A stretch of 11,743 nucleotides of DNA from Desulfovibrio sp. UBA2564 (lineage in GTDB: Bacteria > Desulfobacterota > Desulfovibrionia > Desulfovibrionales > Desulfovibrionaceae). A program made the translations under genes and the position numbers. The notes beneath the pieces are model-generated. The model searched no databases and was not told the origin of the DNA. It was given only the letters and a program-made list of their open reading frames with translations. Location of the stretch: the NCBI GenBank assembly GCA_002340305.1, contig DDLU01000073.1, positions 1 to 11,743 on the forward strand, read 5' to 3'. Below are positions 1 through 5,532 of this stretch, piece after piece (positions within the stretch are counted from its first letter, which is position 1; every line of letters begins with the position of its first letter).

Positions 1-741
1 TATTTTCTCCCTCTCAAGAATCTTAATGGCTGTATCCAAGTCTTCCGGGCGGTCCACTCCGTGGCAGGAGTGCTCGGTGATGGTGACATGGATGGGTATT
101 CCGTTTTCCAGCAGGCGCAGCTGTTCCAGCCGCTCTCTTGTTTCAAGAGGCGAAACGTCCATGCCGGCAAAGGTTTCAAGGGCTTCCATGCGGAAGCCGT
201 AAAGGCCGATATGTAGAAGATAATCCCCGTCGCCTTGATGGGAAAATGGTATAGGTGCGCGGGAAAAGTATAACGCCCGGCCATCTTTTGCAAGCGCTAC
301 TTTTACCCTATCCGGACTTTTTGCCTCATTCGCGCTGATGGGGGAGGCAAGAGTTGTTACCCTGACCCCGTCTTTTGCAAACGGTGAAACCAGTTCCGAG
401 ATCATTGCCGATTCAAGGCATGGCTCATCCCCTTGGATGTTGACCACTACGGAATCGGACGGAAGTTCCATTTTTCGTGCTGCTTCCAGCACCCTGTCTG
501 TGCCTGTTCTGTGGTCCGAACTGGTCATTACTGCCGGGACTCCGATTTTTTCCGCAGCTTCCATGATGATTTCACTGTCAGTGGCAAGGACAACCTTGTC
601 TATCTCCGGACACTGTGAAGCACGGTTCCAGACATGCCAGAACATGGGCTTGCCGCAGATATCAGCCAGCGGTTTACCGGGAAAGCGGCTCGAATCGTAC
701 CGGGCGGGAATTATGCCATAACAACCGTAAACAATGCTCAT
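1..741 (-). CDS. kdsB: 3-deoxy-manno-octulosonate cytidylyltransferase (CMP-Kdo synthetase), 3' end cut by window edge
   Basis: The enzyme activates Kdo with CTP to give CMP-Kdo, the donor for inner-core lipopolysaccharide; it is cytoplasmic. Reading the minus strand from the ATG at 741 gives 247 codons with no stop before base 1. The family is usually about 245-255 residues, so only a few codons are probably missing. Visible motifs are an N-terminal nucleotide-binding stretch (IIPARYDSSRFPGKPL, about residues 10-25), HRTGTDR, NIQGDEP, HIGLYGFR and the C-terminal ETRERLEQLRLLENG followed by GVDRPEDLD. These are KdsB signatures. The start lies 4 bases after the waaA stop, with AAAGGA about 11 bases upstream inside the end of waaA, so translation is probably coupled. 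It is the last gene seen of the envelope operon and serves the same pathway as the gene before it. Identification is secure. Confidence 0.96.
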   Translation of the reverse strand, partial: MSIVYGCYGIIPARYDSSRFPGKPLADICGKPMFWHVWNRASQCPEIDKVVLATDSEIIMEAAEKIGVPAVMTSSDHRTGTDRVLEAARKMELPSDSVVVNIQGDEPCLESAMISELVSPFAKDGVRVTTLASPISANEAKSPDRVKVALAKDGRALYFSRAPIPFSHQGDGDYLLHIGLYGFRMEALETFAGMDVSPLETRERLEQLRLLENGIPIHVTITEHSCHGVDRPEDLDTAIKILEREKI

Positions 742-745
742 TTAA

Positions 746-2020
746 TTATAAATTCCTTTTAATAGCTTCGCAGACTGCCTCGGTTCCGCCGCGCATGTCT
801 TCGAGATATTTTTCAAAATCTTTTTTAACCTTTTCAGGTTTGAAAGCCCGTTTGCTGATATCGAGAAGGCCTTGCAAAACCCCCTCCCAACCCTGCTCCT
901 GACGGGCCAGTTTCTTTTCGAAAATTTCTGCACCCACCCAAGTGAAATTAGACCAGTAGGGTCCGATGACCGGGGTCACGCCGTGGGTCAGCGGCTCAAG
1001 GAAATTCTGCCCGCCTACCGGGGCAAGTGAGCCGCCGATGAATGCTGCGCGCGCAAGGGAGAATGCGGATTGCATTTCACCGAAAACATCCCAGAGAACA
1101 ACGTGCCCGAAGGGTACGGTGCTGTCGATTTCGGAACGAAGCACCCAGGGCAGGCCTGCGTCTTCGAGCATTTTCTTCCAGGCATCAATGCGGTGCATGT
1201 GGCGCGGGAAAAGGCCGATGACAGTTTTGGGACGTTCTTTTTTCAAGCCTTCGGCGAGCTTAAGAACCTGTGACTCCTCTTCTTTGCGTACAGAGCCGAG
1301 AATGATGAACGGAGTCTTGGGACGGAAGATTGAAGATAGCGGGTTGGCGGTGTAAGGTACTGCCGCTGCGGTTCCGGTGCTATCAAATTTGACGTTGGGC
1401 ATGGTTGAGACCTTCTCGATTTCGAAAAGTGTCTTGAAACGGGTGGCGTCATCTTCGGAGATGGCTAGAATTTCCTCCGGTGCAACTGAACGGAAAAATT
1501 CCGGTAGAGCCATATATCCGGCGAGGCTCTTGGTGGTCATGCGACCGTTGATAATTATCACTTTTACGCCGAGTTCTTTGCAGGCGGAAAGGAAGCCGGG
1601 CCAGATTTCAGTTTCAACGAGTACAACCAGCTTGGGGCAGACGGCTTCAAGGGCTTTGCGGGCAATCTCAGGGCTGTCAAAGGGGAAATAAGTGGCTGAT
1701 GCGGAAACATTACGAGGGTTTGGGTTAAGTCTGTATGCAGTGCGCACAAGCTCTGAAAGTCCCTGCTCGGTATTTGTGGTCAGCAGGAATTTGGTCGGGC
1801 TGCTCATGGTAATGTTTTCCATGATTCGGGATGCTATTTTGGCTTCCCCTGCGGAGGCGGCCTGAATCCAGACATCCGCGCGTGGCGGCAGGCTGTGTTT
1901 AAGTGTTCTGCGGTCGAACCCTTCTTTCAGTCTGTCGTTTTTCTTGAGAAAGGGGATAGCGGCTTTCCAACCGAGGCCATAAAGAAAAGATGCAGCTTTG
2001 AGTTTGAGCGATACTGACAT
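746..2020 (-). CDS. waaA: 3-deoxy-D-manno-octulosonic acid (Kdo) transferase
   Basis: This membrane-associated GT-B glycosyltransferase moves Kdo from CMP-Kdo to the lipid A precursor. The frame is open from 2086, but the ATG at 2020 (protein beginning MSVSLKLKAA, 424 aa) is preferred. It has CAGGA about 7 bases upstream, and 424 aa matches the usual length near 425; the longer form adds an unrelated 22-residue tail. An N-terminal hydrophobic stretch (about residues 9-25) fits the membrane anchor. Motifs seen: IQAASAGE, whose Glu59 aligns with the catalytic glutamate of the family; TTNTEQGLSEL; VETEIWPGFL; INGRM; GSVRKEEE; FPRHMHR; and the CMP-binding C-terminal region with GGSLAPVGGQNFLEP. 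It lies 37 bases after ddl and 4 bases before kdsB in one transcription unit, so donor synthesis and transfer are encoded side by side. Also called kdtA. Whether it adds one or two Kdo residues cannot be read from sequence. Confidence 0.97.
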   Translation of the reverse strand: MSVSLKLKAASFLYGLGWKAAIPFLKKNDRLKEGFDRRTLKHSLPPRADVWIQAASAGEAKIASRIMENITMSSPTKFLLTTNTEQGLSELVRTAYRLNPNPRNVSASATYFPFDSPEIARKALEAVCPKLVVLVETEIWPGFLSACKELGVKVIIINGRMTTKSLAGYMALPEFFRSVAPEEILAISEDDATRFKTLFEIEKVSTMPNVKFDSTGTAAAVPYTANPLSSIFRPKTPFIILGSVRKEEESQVLKLAEGLKKERPKTVIGLFPRHMHRIDAWKKMLEDAGLPWVLRSEIDSTVPFGHVVLWDVFGEMQSAFSLARAAFIGGSLAPVGGQNFLEPLTHGVTPVIGPYWSNFTWVGAEIFEKKLARQEQGWEGVLQGLLDISKRAFKPEKVKKDFEKYLEDMRGGTEAVCEAIKRNL

Positions 2021-2057
2021 GTGTTGATCCTGACGTTTCCGTTCCGTTTGAAAAAAG

Positions 2058-2966
2058 TTACTTCCGCTTGCGCTGGCCCAGTTCAATGAGTTTCGCGATC
2101 AGCTCATTGAAAGAATAGCCCGCTTCTTTTGCAGCCTGCGGGACCAGACTTGTAGGAGTCATGCCGGGGAGTGTGTTCACTTCCAGCAGGTAGGGCACTC
2201 CATCAGAAATTATAAAATCAGCCCTGCTGTAATCGGTTAGGCCCAGCAGTTTATGAACCTTAACGGTGATCTGCTGAATCTGTTCAGTCAGAGCCGCATC
2301 GATAGGGGCGGGGCATATTTCTTCCGCCCCGTTGAGGGCGTATTTGCTGTGGTAATCAAAGAATTCAGCATTTTCCGGGGGATTGATCATGATCAGCGGC
2401 AGAGGTTCGCCATCAAGAATACCGCAGGTGACTTCAACACCTTCGGTATATTCTTCCACAAGGGCGCTGTCTCCCAGAGAGAAAACCGTCTCGATCCCTT
2501 TCTCCAGTTCCTCGGCAGAACGGGCAAAGGTCATCCCGAGGCTGGAACCGCCGGAATTCGGTTTGATGAAAACAGGAGGCTCAAGCCCTTCAAGACCCTT
2601 GCAGCCATCAGCAGGGCAAATCAGCTCCCAGCGGGGAGTAGTAATCTGGTTTTGATCAAAGACAGTTTTCGTAGCGGCTTTATTCAGGGTCAGGAAAGAG
2701 CTTTCCGGCTCCGCACCCTGATACGGGCAGTTTACCTGATTAAGCATAGCCTGAATCAGGCCGTCTTCTCCCGGTGAACCGTGGAGGTTGATGAAGGCGA
2801 AATCCGCATGTTCAGCAAGCGTAAGGATATTTTTAAAATCTTTTGCCGGATCAAGGAATTCAACATCGTGCCCAAGCTCTAAAAGAGCCTGTTCAATGCC
2901 TTCTGCGCCACTTAAGGAAACATCCCTTTCCTCAGACCAGCCGCCCGCAATCAAGAGAACATGCAT
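2058..2966 (-). CDS. ddl: D-alanine--D-alanine ligase
   Basis: An ATP-grasp ligase that joins two D-alanines to make the dipeptide at the end of the peptidoglycan stem peptide; cytoplasmic. The 302 residues match the DdlB size (about 306). Motifs in order: GGWSEERDVSLS at 8-19 (Glu13 matches the first-site glutamate); NLHGSPGEDG at 60-69; NKAATK; the ATP-grasp loop KPNSGGSSLGM near 136-146; VEEYTEGVEVT; and LEVNTLPGMT at 261-270, which carries the metal-binding Glu/Asn pair. The start codon lies inside the HD-domain gene upstream, a 35-base overlap, with GGAG about 9 bases before the ATG, so translational coupling is likely. It sits with waaA and kdsB in an envelope-building operon. Nothing looks damaged. 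Confidence 0.97.
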   Translation of the reverse strand: MHVLLIAGGWSEERDVSLSGAEGIEQALLELGHDVEFLDPAKDFKNILTLAEHADFAFINLHGSPGEDGLIQAMLNQVNCPYQGAEPESSFLTLNKAATKTVFDQNQITTPRWELICPADGCKGLEGLEPPVFIKPNSGGSSLGMTFARSAEELEKGIETVFSLGDSALVEEYTEGVEVTCGILDGEPLPLIMINPPENAEFFDYHSKYALNGAEEICPAPIDAALTEQIQQITVKVHKLLGLTDYSRADFIISDGVPYLLEVNTLPGMTPTSLVPQAAKEAGYSFNELIAKLIELGQRKRK

Positions 2967-3591
2967 TCAGATCAACTCCGATAAGTTTACTAAGCTGCTC
3001 TTCAAGCACAAGAGCCTGCTCATATGTTTTGTGAATTCTTCGTTTGATTTTTTCAGTCTTGCCGTAGCGGACTTTTAAATCATTGAATCTTTTTTCAAGT
3101 GTGGTGAAAGAATCATGCATTACGCGTTTATCCGCGTAACTGATGACCAACGGAAGGAAATATTTGTCAGCCTCAGGCTTGAAGGGCCAGAAAACGTGGT
3201 GGAGCACACCCATGGCAATAGCCGGATTTCCGGTCAGCTGCATAGCCCATGCAGCACCAAGCTGGCTGTGGTTGCCGCCATGGTGGATACAATAGCTTTT
3301 CGCGATATCGTGGAGCAGGGCGGATGCCTGAATTGTAGGAATATCGACTTTAATGCCTGACTCATAAGCAAGAGTCGCAGTCTGAACGGCAACCTTGGCA
3401 ACAAGCATGCTGTGCGCCTTGATATTGTCCAGCATCCCGTAATCGTCCCACCATGCCATGCACTGTTTTGCGGTAGGAACATTCAAGGATGGATCAACTT
3501 CCACCGGTGGCGGGGGAATGAGGGAAGACTCCATTGGGGGGTATCCGGGTGTCGGTTTGTCCGGTGATTTTATCAGAGTGATTTTATTCAT
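2932..3591 (-). CDS. HD-domain metal-dependent phosphohydrolase, substrate unknown
   Basis: A 219-residue protein with an HD-superfamily fold. The metal ligands can be followed: His60 (IKAHSML), His94-Asp95 (ALLHDIAK), His131/His132 (VLHHVFWPF) and a final Asp154 (ISYADKRVMHD), giving the H...HD...D pattern. About 40 proline-rich residues precede the domain (PPPP near 26-29), and the tail is basic and helical (about 165-205). HD proteins cleave phosphate esters in nucleotides, tRNA or cyclic dinucleotides; nothing here fixes the substrate. It is the first gene of the envelope operon, and its last 35 bases overlap the start of ddl. The ATG at 3591 is the first possible start after an in-frame stop, but it lacks a good Shine-Dalgarno; Met20 is an alternative with no better site. 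The fold is clear, the role is not. Confidence 0.85.
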   Translation of the reverse strand: MNKITLIKSPDKPTPGYPPMESSLIPPPPVEVDPSLNVPTAKQCMAWWDDYGMLDNIKAHSMLVAKVAVQTATLAYESGIKVDIPTIQASALLHDIAKSYCIHHGGNHSQLGAAWAMQLTGNPAIAMGVLHHVFWPFKPEADKYFLPLVISYADKRVMHDSFTTLEKRFNDLKVRYGKTEKIKRRIHKTYEQALVLEEQLSKLIGVDLNACSLDCGRLV

Positions 3592-3626
3592 AGAAAATAG
3601 TCGTAACCATTTATGGGCTGAAACTT

Positions 3627-3632
3627 CCTCCT
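3627..3632 (-). promoter_or_regulatory. Shine-Dalgarno-like AGGAGG without a start codon at normal distance
   Basis: On the minus strand a perfect AGGAGG lies 35 bases before the ATG of the HD-domain gene. No ATG, GTG or TTG occurs 5-10 bases after it. The next ATG (3610) begins an eight-codon frame whose stop at 3584-3586 overlaps the first codons of the HD gene. It may mark a tiny coupled leader, or be chance. Confidence 0.3.
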
Positions 3633-3653
3633 GTTAGCATTTTGTACAAGAAA

Positions 3654-3691
3654 AGGCAAAGCCCGGAAGGATAGACCTCCGGGCTTTGCCT
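3654..3691 (-). terminator. Intrinsic terminator-like hairpin after the small minus-strand genes
   Basis: A 14-bp perfect stem (AGGCAAAGCCCGGA at 3654-3667 with its complement at 3678-3691) closes a 10-base loop. Read on the minus strand it is followed by TTTCTTGT, a modest U-tract; on the plus strand there is no T-run. It fits termination of the transcript of the 93-aa and 42-aa frames, 8 bases beyond the stop of the 42-aa frame. Since the HD-domain gene starts only about 60 bases later with no clear promoter, it may instead be a partial terminator with read-through. Confidence 0.75.
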
Positions 3692-3699
3692 CAGACAGC

Positions 3700-3828
3700 T
3701 TATGAAGCATCATCTGCATTGATGCTGCAAAAAAGGCTGGCATTTAGCTCTTTCAAAGCCTTCTGCCATGAAGCAAAATGTGTTCGATGAAAATCGTTTT
3801 GAAATTTAAGTGCCTTATTCAGGGACAT
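3700..3828 (-). CDS. Possible small protein (42 aa) overlapping the end of the 93-aa gene
   Basis: A short frame from ATG 3828 to TAA 3700, overlapping the last 14 bases of the gene before it. It reads MSLNKALKFQ..., with an aromatic and basic middle (NDFHRTHFASWQKALKEL) and the tail SINADDAS. An amphipathic helix around residues 14-30 is plausible. In its favour: the stop lies 8 bases before the terminator, so the frame fills the otherwise unexplained gap between the 93-aa gene and its hairpin. The start overlap is typical of coupling, and AGGA stands just upstream, though only about 2 bases from the ATG. Against it: no family is recognised and the frame is short. It could also be the displaced C-terminus of the 93-aa protein after a frameshift. 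Confidence 0.4.
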   Translation of the reverse strand: MSLNKALKFQNDFHRTHFASWQKALKELNASLFCSINADDAS

Positions 3829-4096
3829 CTTCCTGCAACAGCGGGTCGGAAAGAAGTTCCATTATTCTTGCCATGTTGAAGTCATGAGCACCATCGATGG
3901 CACCTTCATGTGCACTTGCTTCTACAGTCTGTTCCAGAAGCTGTTCAGGGTTTGTTTCTGCTGCATTAAGTCCGGATCTGATATTTCCGGAAACAGAATC
4001 AAGTTTCTGCCCACGGCTAACTGGTGTTACCGGGGTATGTACGGGCTGTTCGTTTCTATGAATAGTGTTCTGGGATTTTACAAAACTGATTTCCAT
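3815..4096 (-). CDS. Hypothetical protein, 93 aa
   Basis: I do not recognise this protein. The start at 4096 is well supported by AGGAGGAGC about 5-8 bases upstream. The first 40 residues are polar with several Pro, Thr, Gln and His and look disordered. The second half is acidic and helical (NPEQLLEQTVEASAHEG, then FNMARIMELLSDPLL near 73-87), like a short protein-interaction helix. There is no signal peptide, membrane segment or cysteine. The layout resembles small adaptor or chaperone-like proteins, but no function follows from that. It is transcribed away from dsrC and ends in a frame overlapped by the 42-aa ORF. A GG-N10-GC element lies upstream. The strong ribosome site and the terminator downstream make a real gene likely. 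Confidence 0.75.
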   Translation of the reverse strand: MEISFVKSQNTIHRNEQPVHTPVTPVSRGQKLDSVSGNIRSGLNAAETNPEQLLEQTVEASAHEGAIDGAHDFNMARIMELLSDPLLQEDVPE

Positions 4097-4127
4097 TTTA
4101 GCTCCTCCTGATTTTATGGGAAAATAT

Positions 4128-4146
4128 TAAGCACAAACTGTTCCGT
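4128..4146 (-). promoter_or_regulatory. Sigma-54-like promoter candidate for the 93-aa gene
   Basis: On the minus strand CGGAACAGTTTGTGCTT has GG and GC dinucleotides ten bases apart and matches 8 of 12 defined bases of the -24/-12 consensus (TGGCACG-N4-TTGCW). It would give a leader of roughly 25 bases before the Shine-Dalgarno. Such matches also arise by chance, and no enhancer site was identified. Confidence 0.28.
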
Positions 4147-4327
4147 TGGTTTTTTGTTTAATTAAAATAAATATTTAGCGTGTTTCAGGGCGGACAAAAG
4201 TTCCGTTTTACGAATTAATTCAGAGATAGAAATGTAAAGATTTTCCGCTTTTTGCTTAAGAAGGAATTAATTTTGGAATGGGCATTGCGCTGAATGGCTT
4301 GGCTTGATCTTCCCTGCTTGGACATTT

Positions 4328-4355
4328 TTGTGTGAAATATGCAAACTCGTACAAT
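4328..4355 (+). promoter_or_regulatory. Candidate dsrC promoter
   Basis: TTGTGT (4328-4333), a 16-base spacer and TACAAT (4350-4355, five of six bases of the -10 consensus). The -35 is weak. Transcription from here would give a leader of about 140 bases containing the inverted repeats listed next. A later alternative is TTGAAT...TAATTG near 4363-4391, with a poorer -10. Confidence 0.35.
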
Positions 4356-4374
4356 ATTTTTCTTGAATTTTTCT

Positions 4375-4475
4375 TGCCAAGGTTTTAATTGGCACTGTGG
4401 GTGAGTGAGAAATTTTCTCCGAAACTGGGTTTCGGGAAATTCACTATATCCTGTTGTTAAAGCGCAGGACGCTTT
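4375..4475 (+). promoter_or_regulatory. Cluster of four inverted repeats upstream of dsrC
   Basis: Four perfect-arm dyads follow each other. They are TGCCAA/TTGGCA with 8-base spacing (4375-4394); GAGAAA-T-TTTCTC (4407-4419); CCGAAAC-TGG-GTTTCGG (4419-4435), which shares one base with the previous one; and AAAGCG-CAGGA-CGCTTT (4459-4475), just before the ribosome site. The first could be an operator. The later ones would lie in the mRNA leader if transcription starts near 4362 and could form stabilising or regulatory hairpins. No known riboswitch class was recognised. Confidence 0.5.
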
Positions 4476-4501
4476 TACGATTAATTTTTAGGAGGTTTTA
4501 C

Positions 4502-4819
4502 ATGGCAATCGTTGAATTTCAGGGAAAAAGCTTTGACGTAGACGAAGATGGTTTCCTGCTCAAGTTCGAAGACTGGTGCCCCGAGTGGGTTGACTTCTGT
4601 AAAGAAGGCGAAGGCATCAAAGAACTGAATGAAGAGCACCAGAAGGTTATCGACTTCTTGCAGGACTACTACAAGAAGAACGGTATCGCACCCATGGTCC
4701 GCATCCTTTCCAAGGTTACCGGATTCAAACTCAAGCACATTTATGAGCTGTTCCCCTCCGGTCCCGGTAAGGGAGCTTGTAAAATGGCTGGTCTGCCCAA
4801 GCCTACCGGCTGCGTATAG
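4502..4819 (+). CDS. dsrC: Sulfur-carrier protein DsrC (dissimilatory sulfite reductase partner)
   Basis: DsrC is the cytoplasmic physiological partner of dissimilatory sulfite reductase. Sulfur from sulfite is carried as a trisulfide on its two C-terminal cysteines, which the DsrMKJOP membrane complex later reduces. The 105-residue protein ends in the diagnostic arm GACKMAGLPKPTGCV, with Cys93 and the penultimate Cys104 eleven residues apart as in functional DsrC. TusE-type paralogues keep only the last cysteine. The body also matches (FDVDEDGFLLKFEDWCPEW at the N-terminus, GPGKG before the arm). The ATG at 4502 is chosen over in-frame upstream starts because a perfect AGGAGG precedes it by 7 bases. 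As usual in Desulfovibrio it stands alone, away from dsrAB. The strong ribosome site, leader dyads and two trailing hairpins suggest high expression from a single-gene transcript. Confidence 0.99.
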   Translation: MAIVEFQGKSFDVDEDGFLLKFEDWCPEWVDFCKEGEGIKELNEEHQKVIDFLQDYYKKNGIAPMVRILSKVTGFKLKHIYELFPSGPGKGACKMAGLPKPTGCV

Positions 4820-4845
4820 TTTTATAAGTAAATCAGTTTGTGAAT

Positions 4846-4874
4846 TGTGAAGCAGTCGCAGTGATTGCTTCACA
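4846..4874 (+). other. Stem-loop in the dsrC 3' untranslated region
   Basis: TGTGAAGCA (4846-4854) and its exact complement (4866-4874) form a 9-bp stem. It extends inward by a G-U and two Watson-Crick pairs to a 5-base loop (4858-4862). No U-run follows, so it is not itself a terminator. It stands 27 bases after the dsrC stop and 16 bases before the terminator hairpin. Confidence 0.7.
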
Positions 4875-4890
4875 GCGAGTCCAAAGTCAG

Positions 4891-4922
4891 AAAAACCCCG
4901 GAGATCGGCTCCGGGGTTTTTT
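4891..4922 (+). terminator. Strong rho-independent terminator of dsrC
   Basis: AAAAACCCCGGA (4891-4902) pairs perfectly with TCCGGGGTTTTT (4910-4921) around a 7-base loop, and the T-run continues to 4922. The A-run opposite makes it potentially bidirectional. It isolates dsrC from the following gene pair. Confidence 0.93.
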
Positions 4923-4995
4923 GTGGTTGTTGATCTAGATTAATAAATTGTTAATATGCCCCCTATCTTTTAATTTTAAGTGATTTTGGCTTTCC

Positions 4996-5023
4996 TTGAT
5001 TTTCAGGAATATATGTTTATAGT
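4996..5023 (+). promoter_or_regulatory. Candidate promoter of the peptidase/membrane-protein pair
   Basis: TTGATT (4996-5001), a 16-base spacer and TATAGT (5018-5023, five of six bases of the -10 consensus). A second TATAGT lies at 5029-5034, 11 bases or one helical turn downstream. It is followed by the palindrome ACAGT-T-ACTGT (5040-5050), which could be an operator. The leader would be about 55 bases. Confidence 0.45.
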
Positions 5024-5085
5024 TAGCGTATAGTGCCCTACAGTTACTGTCAGGTGCATTGTTTTGAAGCAAGGAGCAAAACGAC

Positions 5086-5532
5086 ATGACACCGGAACAA
5101 CTCGCAAATAGCTATCTCGCTGCTTTGTGGGACGGGATTCTTCCTGTCAATCCCATCAAGTTTGCGAATGCGATTGGCCTACAGGTAATACCGGAAGAAA
5201 GTCTGCAAGGCTGCAACAGATCTGGAGAATATAGGGAAGGAGTTATTGCCTTTAATCCCGGTCATCATTCTAACAGAACAAGATTTACTGTTGCTCATGA
5301 ACTTGGACATCATGCTTTGCAGCATGGCCCATCAGCCCGTGAAACACATTCGTTCGGGTACAGTTGGAAGGAACAGCAAGCTAATGAATTCGCTGCTTCT
5401 TTGATTATGCCGCGCGAAGCTATCACTCAATTGCTTTCCGAGGGGGTTACAAACTTGAATGACATGGCAAGGTCTTTTGGTGTTTCTCCTCGTGCAATGG
5501 AAATTCGATTGGAAAGGCTTGGTTATCTTTAA
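5086..5532 (+). CDS. ImmA/IrrE-family metallo-endopeptidase
   Basis: A 148-residue zinc peptidase of the family that includes ICEBs1 ImmA and Deinococcus IrrE. Those cut HTH (XRE-type) repressors to switch on mobile-element or stress genes. The gluzincin motif HELGH is at 71-75 (FTVAHELGHHAL), and the conserved helix EQQANEFAASLIMP at 96-109 supplies the acidic ligand region. The C-terminal part, NDMARSFGVSPRAMEIRLERLGYL, is the usual small helical tail (LA..F.VS..A...RL..LG). The N-terminal helix and P-x-P region (PVNPIKFANAIGLQV) are also typical. The ATG follows AAGGAGC at a suitable distance. No repressor gene lies beside it, which is unusual; its partner may be the membrane protein encoded next, overlapping by one base, or a distant regulator. 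Base and codon use look more AT-rich than in neighbouring genes, hinting at acquisition. Confidence 0.9.
   Translation: MTPEQLANSYLAALWDGILPVNPIKFANAIGLQVIPEESLQGCNRSGEYREGVIAFNPGHHSNRTRFTVAHELGHHALQHGPSARETHSFGYSWKEQQANEFAASLIMPREAITQLLSEGVTNLNDMARSFGVSPRAMEIRLERLGYL

Larger units (their letters stand above)
4097..4501. other. 405-bp intergenic region between the 93-aa gene and dsrC
   Basis: No convincing coding frame exists here on either strand. The DNA is AT-rich and holds divergent control regions: a sigma-54-like candidate for the minus-strand gene, a weak sigma-70-type candidate for dsrC near 4328-4355, and four inverted repeats between 4375 and 4475. The stretch 4147-4327 shows nothing I can name apart from a short imperfect dyad, CGGACAAAAGTTCCG, near 4191-4205. 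Confidence 0.6.

Noticed and set aside
338..721. Plus-strand frame of 127 codons across kdsB
   Set aside because: Antisense shadow; kdsB motifs run uninterrupted on the other strand.
2021..2086. N-terminal extension of waaA by 22 residues from the ATG at 2086
   Set aside because: It overlaps the end of ddl, has no family similarity, and the internal ATG at 2020 has a better ribosome site and gives the usual length.
2253..2777. Plus-strand frame of 174 codons across ddl
   Set aside because: Shadow of ddl, whose ATP-grasp motifs are unmistakable on the minus strand.
4371..4410. Possible sigma-54 promoter at TTGGCACTGTGGGTGAG before dsrC
   Set aside because: TGGCAC is present, but no GC dinucleotide follows at the required ten-base spacing from GG, on either strand.
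4454..4501. Upstream in-frame start that would add 16 residues to DsrC
   Set aside because: The extension covers the leader hairpin and the AGGAGG site; the ATG at 4502 gives the normal 105-residue protein.
4482..4873. Minus-strand frame of 130 codons across dsrC and its trailer
   Set aside because: It is antisense to dsrC, and its start lies in the 3' hairpin region. No independent support.
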